Shown: positions 48,045 through 59,940 of the stretch, piece by piece
How positions within the stretch are numbered: position 1 is the stretch's first letter
Layout of the letters: every line of letters begins with the position of its first letter
Assembly: GCA_007922225.1 (NCBI GenBank)
Contig: ML680037.1
Location: 5,851,947-5,915,946, forward strand
Source of the DNA: Emydura subglobosa
Taxonomy: Eukaryota > Chordata > Testudines > Chelidae
Direction of reading: 5' to 3'
Length of the DNA: 64,000 bases
Notes under the pieces: model-generated
Told to the model about the DNA's origin: nothing
Database searches by the model: none
The model's input: the letters and a program-made list of their open reading frames with translations, nothing else
Made by a program: the position numbers and the translations under genes

Positions 48045-48235
48045 CTGAAATGATGCATATACATATCTAATTAATCCTCACAATATCTGTGTGAAGTAGG
48101 TGAGTGTTACTGTGATAAAGAAGTGAGGTGATTTCCTCAGTGACACAGAAAGTCAGTGTGGGAGATTGGATTAGAACTCAGGAGTTGCAAATATCCACTC
48201 CCAAACTTAAACCACTGGATTTTGTTGCCTCTAGA
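48045..48235 (-). mobile_element. MIR SINE, minus strand
   Basis: Reverse-complement MIR wording: AATTAATCCTCACAATATCT, GTGTGAAGTAGGTGAGTG, GAGGTGATTTCCTCAGTGAC, ACAGAAAGTCAGTG and ACCACTGGATT, in MIR order from right to left. Ancient, decayed. Confidence 0.7.
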
Positions 48236-49591
48236 AGTTTTACTGAGTAACAACTGCAGTAGTCTTTAAAGTATTGCAAACTTCCATCCCTCCATGTTTT
48301 CTTTGCTACTGATTTAATCTATTTTTATTCTGGAGTTTTATCATCATGACAAATTTCTCTATTTCAGAATCAAGATGTGAATGCCATTTTGTAAGATTGT
48401 TGCTTTTTCTCTCAGTAGTGATAATCACTCTTATTTTGTCACAGTTCTCCTGTACCTGTAGGCAAGCAACTTTAAAGTGAAAGATCAACCCTAGTTATTA
48501 GAGTTTTCACAGAAAACAAATACAGTCTATGTGTCCTTCTGAAATATTACATTCCTGGGGGAATTACAAGGTAATACACCGGGAAAAAATTAGCTCTCCC
48601 TATGTGGATGTAGAAAGTGAAATTCCACTAATCTTCTTGGACTATATAAAGTGTGCAACACTTTTTGAAAGCACCTATCTTCATGCTGGCTCAAGTACGC
48701 TTACATTTTTAATTCTCAGAGGGTAATCAAAACCCTTGGGCAGACTGGCATTGGAAGTTGTATCATTCTGGCTTCTAAAGAAATAAGCATTTATCTACAA
48801 CTACTAGTAGAGGGGGAAATAATAATGGACTTATAGGAAACATGAAAAAAACACTTGCTCAGAGGAGAAGGAAATGTAGATACCTGCAGTGGAAGTGTAA
48901 TCAAATAGCAGCTTCAGGGCGGAAGATTGGAAGAGTCAGGAGCTGAAACAACGTCCTGATAGCAATATGATAGAGAATGGAATGGTTTACTCAGGATTAC
49001 AAGGAGTCTTGGCTGATGGAGAGACCTTCCCTATTTATGTTGAGACTGACAGCATACATGGTTCCTATGTAGGAATCAAGAAACATTTGTCCTCATTCAT
49101 TACCACTCACAGGTTCTCAAGCACTTCCAACTTTTGATCATTTACTGAGCAGTGTTAGGCATGCAGACACTTTTGAAAATGCCTTTATATAGACACCTAG
49201 CTGCTTCTTTAGGTGACTACATAAATACCTTTAAAATCTGGCTCTTTGTGATTTAGGCTTTGTCCGCATGGGGAAGATTTTTGGTACAACCTAAAATGTG
49301 AATTTAAACTAATATAATTATACTGGCATAACATGCAATTAAGACATTATTGTTCGAGTGTAAGAGGACCATTTTTAGTTTTGCTTGTACCCCTTAGGAA
49401 AGATAACAAAACTGAAAAAGTCACTTGTATAGGAATAAAAGTACCTACATGGGGTGGTTGTACAGGTATAACTGATACAAACTTCCACATGTAGGCACTT
49501 AGGAGTCTAACTTTCATTGAAAGTCAATGGGCCTTAAACTCCTAAATGTCTCAATCACTTCTGAAAGTGGAGGTAGACTCCTAACACTCTT
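48236..49591. other. No gene; decayed palindromes at the right
   Basis: About 49135-49250 and 49485-49590 carry ACTTTTGAAAATG and GTGGAGGTAGACTCCTAAC / GGAGTCTAAC mirror words, another palindromic short-repeat family. Otherwise unassigned. Confidence 0.45.
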
Positions 49592-49880
49592 AGGACTGGT
49601 TCACACTTACCACGCGATTCAGTGGCAGTCGATGGGAGTTACGCAAACCACGCAGAGTAGTTTGTGTAACTGACGTCGACTGCTCTGCTTCCCTTCTGTG
49701 CACTGTTCTCACTGCACTGAGCTGACGGGAACAGTGTTCCCATCGACTCAGTGCTACGCTACTTGAGGGAGTGGACTTACTCAGTCAACTTCCTGATCGA
49801 TTGAGCAGGTCTCACTGATGGCTCAATCGATCAAGAAAGATCAATCTGGCAGCGGCAATATAATCTGCCCCACATGAGAG
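49592..49880. mobile_element. MITE, reverse copy of the 14850 family
   Basis: From AGGACTGGTTCACACTTACC to about the TGCCCCACATGAG end. It shares GGCAGTCGATGGGAGTTACG, CACGCAGAGTAG, CTTGAGGGAGTGG, CAACTTCCTGATCGATTGAG and ATGGCTCAATCGATC with the reverse complement of 14850-15110. The right end has drifted and no target duplication is clear. Confidence 0.78.
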
Positions 49881-49984
49881 CCTTATCCTAAGCCCTAGTA
49901 GTTGGAAAATGTAAAAACTCTGAAGCCTGATGTTTTATCTCCCTTCTATTACTCTTTTGTTAGTATAATCTCTTAGAAATTTGT

Positions 49985-50290
49985 ATATTCTCGTTATCCA
50001 TATAAATGTCCAATCTTTCTTTGAATCTTGGTAAGTTCTTTGCCTCAATGGCATCCTGTGACAATGAGTTCCACAGTCTGATTATGCATTGTGTACTAAA
50101 GTGTTTCCTGTTTAAAACTCTGAAAGGCGGCAAATACAATTTTATTGAATATTCTTGTGCTTTGTATTTTTGCCATCAGTTCTTTTTCCATTAGTTAAAT
50201 ACTCTTATGCTCATGATAGAAGCTTTTTAAAATCAATGACTTCTTAATGAAGTTTCAGATAACGTTATTTTTCTCCATTTCTTTTTTAGT
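49985..50290 (-). mobile_element. Old CR1-like LINE 3' fragment
   Basis: Antisense CR1 wording: CTTGGTAAGTTCTTTGCCTC, CATCCTGTGACAATGAGTTC, CACAGTCTGATTATGC, GTACTAAAGTGTTTCC. Heavily decayed; no frame. Confidence 0.65.
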
Positions 50291-52974
50291 GTCTAATGTA
50301 TCTTTTTTAGTGGCTGATTTTGAACTGCATGTTCCAAATTAGAATACCTAATTTTAATGTCTGGAATAATTAAAATGACTTATTATCAAATAGATAATGC
50401 CAGCGCTCTCATATTTGATGAAGTGAATGTTTGACTTATTGTTGAAATCTTAAATCATACTTGTCTGATTGATAAAGCAAAATAGTTTGGGCCCAGTTGC
50501 TCTTCAGTTATAATAGTGGCCTTTGACTTTCTGAACAAGCCTTCAGCATCCTTCAAGGTAGGACTGAAGAATCTCTCTCCTATTGAACCTTATCCTATTT
50601 TGTTGATGATAGCTTTGATAGGTACTTGGGGAAGGGACGGAGGAGGGGCGGGGACAGACATGTGAAGCGGTAGGAGCGAGGTGGGTATTTTTTTTATTCT
50701 TACTATTATTTTCTACTCTACATTTACTAGTTTTTTTTAATCTGGGATGGTCACTTCATTTAGACACCTGTTGTAATTTTGTTTGTGAAATATTTTTAAG
50801 GTGCCCAGAGGGCTCTGGCAGCATGGGATCAAGAAATGATTCTTATGGCAGCTCTAAATAGGTGATTTTTTGGGGTATAACTTTGTAATAAGATTTTATT
50901 TGGCCAATGTTTAAATATTTTTGCCTGGTAACCCTCTGTTAGTGCTCTCTAAAGTTACATACTTGACCTGGATTTTATTCCTCCTTCTGTTATTTTGCTC
51001 CCAGAGAATTCAACTAATAACATCTACAAAAAAAAACAAAACAAAACACTAGTATGCAAGCACACCTGACTGACGTTGGCTGTAATCTTTCAGCTCTCAT
51101 AAGCAAACCAAGGTTGAGCCTCTTCAGTACTCCAACCGGAGACCTCAGAGGGAAAAAGAGAAAGGAACTAATGGTATAGACATCTCCTTTGTGTACCAAA
51201 CTGTGGATACTATTTTATCTCCTTTGGCATCTCCTTCCAGTTGTTTTGGTGACACTGCTTTTGCCCTCTCCTTTCTAATGTTTTCCATACAAAAATAAAA
51301 AATTATATGCAAAGAATTATATTACAAAATTAATGTTTAGATTTTAAGTCAACAGTATTCAGAGATTAAGGAAATAATAGTGACCTTAACTCTGCACCTC
51401 TGGGTGAAGGCATTGAAACAGAGCTTTCACTCTTGGCTAAATCCTAGTCCAATGGAAGGCAACAAGTATTGCACTTTAGGCTTAAATGGGTTCATGGAGG
51501 ACACAATTTTGTGACTAACAGTGAGCCAATGAGGACAGAGTCAGGCATTAGAGTTTCTTGCCAACTGGCCACAACTGTCTTATCTTTATATCAGCAATGT
51601 AACTCCTAAAGGCAATCAGTCCTGACAGCACTGAAAGAGGAGGGGGAAGCAAGAACCTTCTTGAATTGCCATCAGCTTAGCCCCCACTATAATGCTCAAA
51701 TCCCAAACAATGTAATGTGTTCTCGGTTCAACCAATCTGTTTACATCTCAGGCTCAAAAGGGCCTGAATCAATCCAAGGCTGCAGCCCCAGGCAAGCTTT
51801 TGCATAAGGAAAAGCCAGTGATTAGAGCTGCATAGAAAGTAGATAGAGGTCTAATTAGCAGAACAGGATACTGGGAGATAAGAGCAAGTCAGTGGGTGCT
51901 GCTGGAGGCTTAGCCCCTTTGCAAATAAGGCCACTGATTTTGATACCCAACCATAGAATTTGGGAACACAAACTATAGGCACCCAATTTTGAAAATCTTT
52001 TCCTGAAATTAGAATACCACAAATGGTTTCAGTATTTGAAGAATTCACTCCCAGGCATAGATTTAGGAGATTTAATTCTTCCTTGTTAGATTAACCTCTG
52101 GTAAAGGGCAAATCCTGCTTTTGGTATTCTTTTTTTAATTCTGTAAAGCAGCTCAAAGGTGGGTGACGTTGCAATCATGTTATCCAACAATATACTCTGT
52201 GAATGTAAATGCCAAGGCAGTAGGCAGACTTTTGTAAATCCAAAGCTCATCATATAGCAGCACATTCCTTTGTCACTTATAAAAGCAATTTTAGGTTGCT
52301 CTCATTATCCACGGTTACTTGCCAACAGTCACTTGATAAAAATCTGAGGTGCTAATGTATACATAGCTTGATTTAGAAAACCTAGCAAGTCATTAACCCT
52401 AAGCAATATATGCATATCTTTTCTGGTGATGTTGTCACTGTTTAATTTCCTGTAGATCATAAATTCAATAGATTTGATGGGGCTGCCCACAGTAAGTAGG
52501 AGAAAATTTCCCTTTTTAATATCTCATCCTATTGATCATTTTCCCCTACCTGTGAAACTCTTTGTAAGCCATTTGGACAATAAACTAGTTACTAAAAGTG
52601 TCAAAAGGCATATGATTTTGGGCAAAGTAAAAAGAAAACTAAACCGAAACAAAAAACCACAACCCTGGATTTACTCTATTTTTTCCTTTGCTTTTCCTTT
52701 AGTTTTTCCAGTATCTTCCCCCTGCAGAATTCATACATTTCTCTGAAGGTTTTACCTATCAGCAATACTGTTTCTCAGAGCAAAGGAGTCAAACCATCAG
52801 TTTACTAACAGAACTTGTACTTACCTTCATTACTGAGAATTTATAGTAGTTACTCAATTTTTGATAGAGTTAATCTGTATCCAAACAAGCAGTGATTTCT
52901 ATACCACTTAACACATGTACAGTGGTAATAAAAGTATTACCTTATCTAAAGCTTGATTCTGCTCTCAGATACTC
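50291..52974. other. No gene recognised
   Basis: A GC-richer patch at about 50625-50690; otherwise AT-rich and unassigned. A 90-codon plus-strand frame at 52474-52746 has no recognisable similarity. Confidence 0.5.
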
Positions 52975-53246
52975 AGAGTATGTCTTCACTGCCACAGCGG
53001 CAGGCATCAATTGAGCAGGTCTATGTAGACTCACTCAGTCGATCGGAGAGCGCTCTACAGTTGACTCAATTAGTCCATCTCCCCGAAAGGAGGAAGGCTG
53101 TGATAATAGGAGGGCATCTACCGTCATTGCAGCACCATGAAAACATCACACTGTGTGAACGTAAGTACATTGCCGGGAGATATACAAGCTACATTATGTA
53201 GCTTGTGTATCTCCTGTCGACTGCCGCCACGAGTGTAGACCAGCCT
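52975..53246. mobile_element. MITE, same family as 11673-11960
   Basis: Left end AGAGTATGTCTTCACTGCCA; right end GAGTGTAGACCAGCCT. Shared with 11673-11960 in the same order: GGAGGGCATCT, GAACGTAAGT, TAGCTTGTGTATCTCC against TAGCTTGAGCATCTCC, and the CGACTGCCGCC-type right end. The internal ATACACAAGCTAC...GTAGCTTGTGTAT is itself a hairpin. Confidence 0.76.
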
Positions 53247-53285
53247 TCACATGCACATCACCAGGGGGGATAATCTGTTCATTTG

Positions 53286-53357
53286 GGGCCTAATCCAAAA
53301 TCTGTTGAATTGAATAGGAGCCTATCCATTGACTTCAGCAGGCTTTGGACCATGCCC
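53286..53357. repeat. 72-bp palindromic micro-MITE
   Basis: Left arm GGGCCTAATCCAAAATCTGT and right arm AGCAGGCTTTGGACCATGCC C are inverted copies with a TGAATTGAATAGGAGCC / CCATTGACTTCA centre. Member of the TCAATGG-core family. Confidence 0.72.
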
Positions 53358-53902
53358 TTGAGGAACTAGCAGCAGACTCCCACAAAACATTTGCTTCACT
53401 GAAAACCTGCCATGCTCCAGAAAAATCTCAGGGAAAGATACACGTCTAATATTTCTGTGATAGAGGATTTTGAAATGGGTACATGGTTTAATGTACAGGG
53501 AAGGATTTTAACCTTTTCATAGGAGTTGTTTGTAAAGTACCTCTGAAGTTGGGCATCCCAGCAACAAATATTGACTATAACTTATTCTAGACTTTTGCCA
53601 CAAAGTAGAATGAGCAGTGCAAACAAGCCCTCTCATGTGCATATTCAACTGGGAGCTGTCTGGCTACTTGTGATTTGACATCTGTCAGCTACACAGGAAA
53701 TTCAAATGAACAAGCCAATCTTTGGGATTGTGATATTGTTCTTAAACCAACAGACAGATTAAATTCATCAACATATGTAGTTTTATCATTTATGTGGCAT
53801 GGTGGCATAATCCAATATAATATTCTATAATATATGAACTAGATAGAAGACCTCCTGGATTTTAGAAAAGTTTCTATTACAAGGAAGTTAAGACTTTGTG
53901 TC
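53358..53902. other. No gene recognised
   Basis: Unassigned. Confidence 0.5.
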
Positions 53903-54427
53903 AAGGTAGGTGAGGTAATGTCTTTTATTGACCCAACATCAGAAATGTTTGAGCTTCACAGAGATCTTCTTCAGGTCTGGGAAAGATAACCAGAGTTAGC
54001 AAGATAAATAAAAATTGGGACATATTGTTAAGCATAAGAGGTTCACACAGGAGACCACTTAAAACGAAGTGGGAAATTGAGGGTTATCAGGCAGTAGAGT
54101 GTGTTACAAATTGTTATAATGAGGCATAAAATCAGTGTCTCTGTTTAGTCCATGTTTTTTAGTGTCTAGCAGAGTTATGAATTTAAGTTTCCAATCTTGT
54201 CCTTTGAAGGTGTGGTGCAGGTTCCCTTGGAGGACAAACACCAAGAGATCAGATACGGAGTGACCACTTTGTGAAAAGCATTTCACAATCTGTCCCAACT
54301 TGTATTAAGCTCAGACACTCTGGTAACCTTTCCCAGACCTGAAGAAGAGCTCTGAGACACTCAAAAGCTTGTCCCTTCCAACAATAGAAGTTGGTCCAAT
54401 AAAAGATACTACCTCATCTACTTTGTC
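53903..54427 (-). mobile_element. Penelope-like element fragment between inverted repeats
   Basis: A minus-strand GIY-YIG coding remnant lies between two inverted repeats of about 95-120 bp, at 53903-54000 and 54309-54427. Each arm contains TTCTTCAGGTCTGGGAAA at its inner side and a GAGGTAATGTCTTTTATTG / GAGGTAGTATCTTTTATTGG segment at its outer side. Penelope-like retroelements encode a C-terminal GIY-YIG endonuclease and carry terminal repeats that can be direct or inverted, so this fits a heavily truncated Penelope-like copy (Neptune-type is possible). The RT is absent. Confidence 0.6.
54104..54298 (-). pseudogene. GIY-YIG endonuclease C-terminal remnant
   Basis: A 64-codon frame, in phase across the middle of the inverted-repeat element. 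It shows the G-H-S block (QSGHSVSDLLVFVLQGNL), then FKGQDWKLKFITLLDTKKHG and GLNRDTDFMPHYN. This matches the end of GIY-YIG modules from Penelope-type elements, where a GHS..DL....L.G block precedes (E/K)-x-K-(F/L)-I and a G-L-N-x-D-x-x-F ending. The GIY and YIG lines themselves and the Arg/Glu pair at the front are missing. No stop occurs in the frame. The alternative, another endonuclease family with similar ends, is less likely. Confidence 0.62.
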
Positions 54428-56604
54428 TCTCATATCCTAGGATGGACAAGGCTACAACATTGCAAAAGATTTAGTGTCTCCATTCTAGGCTGTGAGAGCT
54501 AATATTCATAGGTTTCCATGCACGACAGACTTTTGTGGTCTGAGATGTAAGAGAAAGCACTATCTAGACTCATCACCAGCTACACTAATTTGGCATACCA
54601 GTGCCATTTTGGTCCTTCTGGACTCATTTGTCATGCTCTGTTCTTTCTTATTTTGTGTAATTCTCTGTGTGCCAGGGGTAATGATGAAAACTCATTGAAA
54701 GGCAATTGAGCCATTGTGTGGAGAACTTCCTTCAAAACCCTAGAACCCAATTGTTCCCCAGAGAGAAAAACAGTAGAATATCCAGCCAACCTCATTTCTC
54801 TGCCTCTTCTCTGAAACCTCCTAGATTTGGGGCCAAATTCACTTATCACATAAGCAGGCATAACTAGTCCATTCGATCTGTTCTCCTGTAGTAGCCTTTC
54901 TGGTCAAGGCTTTGCGATGGTTTTTTTTTTTTTTTGCTAGCTGAGGAGTCTTTGAAGACTTCCTTTATTGTGCATTTTAGTAAAAGGACAGCTTCTGACT
55001 ACAGCAGTCTTACTGGTCTGCATTCTTCCTGGTTTTTCATCAATTGCAAAACGTCCATTGACTTCAATGTGGATAGGATTTCAGCCCAAGGTCACAACTG
55101 CTAAATTGTCTGATCTGCTGAAAATATCCTGGAGCAAGGAATGCAGGATCTGACAGTTTTTAGAGCTGCCCTTATCTCTACAATGTTTATATGTAGTGTT
55201 GTCTTGAACCAGGAGCATGTTCCTCAAATTATTCTTGAGCCTAAATGAGCTCCACACCAGGACCACACTGTCACTACTGATCCTATAAATTTACTTTATT
55301 TAGGTGCAATTGTCCTGACTGCAATAAATGAAAACCTGCTTAATTTCCCATGGAACTACAACCTGTTATTTCAGAATCTGTGCAGGTTGAACACCCACAC
55401 CTGAGGAGTAACTACAGAAGTATGATGTATAGAAATGCAGATGAGACCAAGGAGTCATTTCAAGGAAGGACAATAGAAAATGTAAGATTTTTGGTGCTTC
55501 TCTCAGAATCCACAAGGCAAAAATCTATGTCTGGTCTATGAAATCCATGATTTTTCCAATTCTCTCCAGAGCTAGAAACTCTCTATTGCTCTATCAAACT
55601 CTGTGGTAAGATGGGCTGCTATGTTGAGCTGGGAACTAGAGAACTCTTGGTATGATTAATAACCAGGCAGACAGAAAAGAGACCTGTCTATTGCTCTGCT
55701 GGTTAACTGCATTGAGGGAGCACATAAGAGAGTTTCCTTTTATCGTCAAAGTTGCTTCAAACATTACTATTGTCGTTATAAAAACTGAAGATGCCGGAGT
55801 TAAAACAAAAGGAGGGTGATAGAATTTCAGATGTTCCAAAAGAATAATTATTGCTGATGTTACTTAGCTGTTGGAACAACTCCAGTGAAAACAGCAAATT
55901 TCCCTACTATTATAGCTTAAGATTTTTTTATTCCATCTGGAAGTAGCAGTGAAAAATAAACTACATTTGTTTAGCCACTTCAGATTTAGGGTTGTACTTC
56001 TGAGGAGAAGCACAGTACAGGGAGTCCATTCCACGAACCTCTCCAGCTTGGAAACAGTTGTGACATCTGTAAATTGAAGGCAGGATATGCTAGCCAGGGA
56101 AATGTCTATCTTTTGGAATTTTTCTGTAGGAATGAATGTATTACATAAAGTATTGGAAGGAGAGAGAGAAATTGATTGTATAATCCCTGTTTGCCACTGC
56201 TACTATTCATCTGTCCATGACACTGGATTATATGCATCATACTTCCTGATGACTGATCACAGTTAGAAAGATACTATGTTCATTTCTGAGAGCCTGATGG
56301 GTGATACATTTATTCCTGGAAATGCAGAAACTAGGGGATATCACCTGTAGGATGACTGTCCATGAAAGGAAAGACTTGTGGTCACAGTAGTGGATACACC
56401 GGGACAAAAGGCACCAAAAATTTAAAGAAAGCCTTTTGGAGAATGCTGCTTCTCATTTAGTGAGGAAAGTCCCACCCTTCATTTCTGAAGGGTGCAGGCA
56501 GGCACTATTTTCTTTTGTTGTGTGTGTTTTTGCTTAGACCAGTGGTGGGATATGAGAAATGAGGCAACCAATATTTTCCTCATTTTTCATATCCTACTTC
56601 TGAC
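54428..56604. other. No gene recognised
   Basis: A T-run at about 54921-54935. Short palindromic wording at about 55040-55090 (CCATTGACTTCAATGTGG). Nothing else supported. Confidence 0.5.
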
Positions 56605-56760
56605 TCCTAGATTTTAGGGTCAAAAGGGATCATTATGACCATCTCATCTGATCTCCTTTATAACACAGCCCATAAAATTTCATTAAATGACTTCTACATC
56701 AAGCCCATAACTTCTATTTGAGCTACAGCATACCTTTCTGAAAGATATCCATGATTGTTC
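56605..56760 (-). mobile_element. CR1 3'-terminal fragment
   Basis: Antisense CR1 3' wording: CTAGATTTTAGGGTCAAAAG, GGATCATTATGACCATCTC, TGATCTCCTTTATAACACAG and CAT AAAATTTCATTAAATGA. Heavily truncated, no frame. Confidence 0.78.
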
Positions 56761-57650
56761 CAAGTGAAATACGTACACTGTAATTCAGTAGGATTATGTA
56801 TTTCATTGTCACATCATACTTCTCTTTATATATATTACAGTAAAAGTCATAATTACCATGCTATTCTCTGTCATGTAAAGAAATTACTAGGCAACCAGAA
56901 TGAGCTCTATGGTAGGAGAAAACCAAACAATATACCTAGGCACAGGCATGGGTTAAACCATTAATTCTAGTTTATAGGTATCTTACTTGTAGCAATACTT
57001 TGTGCAGATAGCCACATCCACTTCTGAGTTATTCACGGTTTTCAAAAAGAGCAGAACTAAGTCCTTTTCATGCATAAAATTACATACTCTTATTTTTTGA
57101 AGTCTTGTTATTCAAAGCTGTGGTTTGTTCAGAACATTCTATTATGCTAATTTCACAGATGTAATATAACTGCTATTCAACTTTCAGCACTGTTTTGTAC
57201 ATCAGTGAATGTCGTCCTCCAGCCCCACTCTCCTCCAGTTTTATATATTGAGGTGAGCCTGATTTAAATGTCTGCTTCCTTGGACTAAAATGATAACTTG
57301 ATTCTATTATCTCTATTTAAAAAGAAGATTAAAATAATGGTTAAAATAATTGTTTGGAACTCCATTGCTGTATTACTTGTATGCCCATTATTATATTAAT
57401 GTGTACTAGCAATATTATGGTTAACACAAAAAAGGATTATTTCTTTACTTTAAAAGAATATTTCTGACATAGTAATTTAACAATTAGAAAAACTGTCATT
57501 CAGAGCACAAACCCCACCCAACAATCAACAAAAAAACAACCAAACCACAATAGTTCCTCCCATCAGCCAATCACAAAACCCTAACTACTCCTACCTGTCT
57601 GTTGTTTCGGAAGTTCTTTACTCCGTAACCAACAGGTTCCAACGAAAATA
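56761..57650. other. No gene recognised
   Basis: Unassigned AT-rich sequence. Confidence 0.5.
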
Positions 57651-57722
57651 GGGCCCAGTTCTGGTCCTATCGAAGTGAATTGCAAAACTCCCTTTGACTT
57701 TAATGGGCACAGCATTAGGCCC
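57651..57722. repeat. 72-bp palindromic micro-MITE
   Basis: GGGCCCAGTTCTGGTCCTAT at the left and AGCATTAGGCCC at the right are imperfect inverted copies, with CTTTGACTTTAATGGGC in the centre. Member of the TCAATGG-core family. Confidence 0.65.
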
Positions 57723-58039
57723 ATAGAAACCATCTAAAAAATGTAACTCCATCAATACAGAATGACAACCCGACCTAGTAACCAATTTTTAAAAATCCAA
57801 ACTGTAGTGCTGCTCATGAAATACTGACTCTCGGACAACACTGAAGATGTGATAAAAATCTTATTTTAAAATTAAACTAAAATGAGTAAGATGTATTATT
57901 ATTAGTGTGCTATTAGACGTTTGTAAGCAGGGACAAATTAGAATTAGCTACCTTCGGCTCTATTTATCTTTGGCATTCATGAGTTATGAAAAGGTGTCCC
58001 TAAATCATGAAATGTTGCCACAACAGATGATGTGATGTG
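57723..58039. other. No gene recognised
   Basis: Unassigned. Confidence 0.5.
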
Positions 58040-58550
58040 TTTCCCAGTATGATGGGATGTATACACCCCATGCTGGCCTAGCAGCTAAGGAATGCAGCAA
58101 CTACCAGCCATTGCTGATTGGCCGCCTCTCAGCAGCTGGGAGAATGAAAGAGCTGAGAAGCAAAGGGATAGCGTGGCTGCCAGAGGAGCAAGCGGGCTAC
58201 AGAAGAGAAGTCCTGCCAGCAAACTGGTGAGAAACTGCCTAGAGACAACGTGTCAGAGAAGGGATGACTGGATTTACAGACTGGATAAGCCTGCAGAACC
58301 AAGGGAGGTAGAAAGGAGCTCAGGTACAGCAGGAGAAGTTGTGGAGGACTGACTCTGCCTTCCCGGTTCAAGGGCCATGAGCTGGAACCCAGTGGAGCAG
58401 GGACCTGGGTTCCCCTACTGATCCCTCAACAGACTTAAGAATGAAAGGGGTTTCCAGACTTCCTGTGGACCAGGACCAGCTATCCCTGCTGAATAGAAAG
58501 GCAAACCTGCAGTGTTACCTGTCTATCCTGGCTCCCATATGGTCATGATG
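58040..58550. repeat. GC-richer dispersed repeat, possibly LTR-derived
   Basis: A ~500-bp block of distinct composition (GATGTATACACCCCATGC, GAGCTGGAACCCAGTGGAGC, GGGACCTGGGTTCCCC, AACCTGCAGTGTTACC). The wording is repeat-like and LTR-like but I could not fix TG...CA ends or a target duplication. Confidence 0.35.
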
Positions 58551-58689
58551 CCAAAATATATAATTATTTTCCAAAATTATTATGTGTACACACATATATA
58601 TTCATCTGTCACTCCTCCTCTTCCAGTCAGCAGTAATGTGTGTGTTACTTAGGGAAGGAGAGATGGAAAAACTTTTTTTTTCCTTTTTG

Positions 58690-59700
58690 CTCCTGAAGGT
58701 CATAGTTATTCTGGTTTCATTTGGGAGTGAGTTCTAAATTTGATCTCCACTTGCTGAGAAAGCTCTATCCCCTGAGCCCATAAGATTCATTGACGACACT
58801 GAGTTCTGTGAAACACAACTGACATGGTGATCATTTTCAGGGGGAGATGTTACCTTTAGTAACCTGTGCCAGTCTCAAGGACGGCTTAAAGATAAGGACC
58901 AGTTGGTGCCAGAATATCAATGGCCGTAGTTAATCACTAGTTAAAGGGACTCATTAGATCTTCCCTTTCATTGTGATTTGATGGAGTTACCTGCAAGGAC
59001 TGCTTAGAATTTTACTAGGGCTATAACCTTCTGGAGGTGAGGGGAAGAGATATTCTGGCTAACCTTTTCTCTTTCCAGGCAAGAAGGGTATGAATGACCT
59101 TAATCCTGTGTATGTAGATCCTGAGATTTCCTGCAAGAAATTGAGGATGGAATATGTGGAAAGGAGCACTTGGACCATTGCATCAGAGGTCTTGTCAACA
59201 TGGAAGTTGGAGTATCACAGGACAATAAGTCTTGGAAACTTCATTACCATGTCAGAGAACATCTCCATCAGCTCCAGGGGGAAACATTTTTGGTGGTCTA
59301 GACATACGCATGTTGTCTGTGTTGCATGGTGTCTGGATTTACAGAGTATCTCGATGTTCTCAATGTTTTTGTCTAGAGGTAGCCTCCATTGCATTCAAGT
59401 CTGGACTGGAATAGGATGGCTACTCCCCTTTAAACTTGCCTTGTATGCATCTATGTCTGCAGTAATGAGTAGCTTGTTGGAATTAAGTGAGCTAGCACTG
59501 GGCCTGCAGTATCATTAAACTAGATTTCTGTGAAATAGACAAAGCCAGGAGCTTTTCTTGTGGTGAGGTCATTGATGATGAAGTGCTTCTTGACCACTGC
59601 ATTGATCAGCAGGACCTTGAGACCTTAGTGTTTGTTTTCACTTATGCAAAGAAGCTGTTGCAAGATTAGATTTAATTTTCTGCAGTTGTCCAGATTATTG
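58690..59700 (-). mobile_element. L2-like LINE remnant with no visible RT
   Basis: Minus strand. The endonuclease domain is readable at about 59100-59650 (listed separately). About 58690-58790 can be read as the C-terminal end of the same kind of polyprotein (GDRAFSASGDQI, then a stop and NSLPNE, like an 'F-S-V-A-x-P-x-L-W-N-S-L-P' ending). The roughly 270 bp between them cannot hold the ~1 kb RT domain, and no RT wording is seen. So either the copy suffered an internal deletion or two fragments lie side by side. The right part (59695-59940) has an 81-codon frame whose identity I cannot fix. Confidence 0.55.
59100..59650 (-). pseudogene. L2-like apurinic endonuclease domain remnant
   Basis: With frameshifts and stops, minus-strand wording gives KKHFIINDLTTRKAPGFVYF followed by TEI at about 59524-59532 (the T-E-T site of the LINE endonuclease), then NDTAGPVLA, GVAILFQSRLECN, an MFSDMVMKFPRLIVL stretch and, where the family has the G-D-F-N box, a stop plus Y-S-N at about 59203-59220. 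VDKTSDAMVQVLLST and SGSTYTG (the 'S-G-P-T-H' region) follow. The distance between the TEI and the YSN site, about 105 codons, is the normal spacing in L2-type endonucleases. It is dead and has no relation to a host gene. Confidence 0.68.
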
Positions 59701-59940
59701 GCTTCTTAGGGGCTGGTTTGCACTTCCTGTAGTTTTTCTTCCAGATAAGCCTTGAACTGGAACTTCTAGGATCTCTCTCCTAGTTTTTTTTCTGCATTTT
59801 TTAAATAGATCTTCAAATTCTAAACTTACATTTAAAGGAATAAATTGTCTGGCTTTTTTTCTTGTGAATGTACAGGCACCACAGTGTATACATAGGTTAC
59901 TTCCTGTTGCCATATCAATTATTCTCATAAGTGCTTCCAA

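Noticed and set aside
52953..53201. 82-codon plus-strand frame
   Set aside because: It lies in the MITE at 52975-53246; its homologue at 11673-11960 does not keep the same frame.
59090..59518. 142-codon plus-strand open frame
   Set aside because: It is the antisense shadow of the L2-like endonuclease remnant on the minus strand, which has recognisable motifs.
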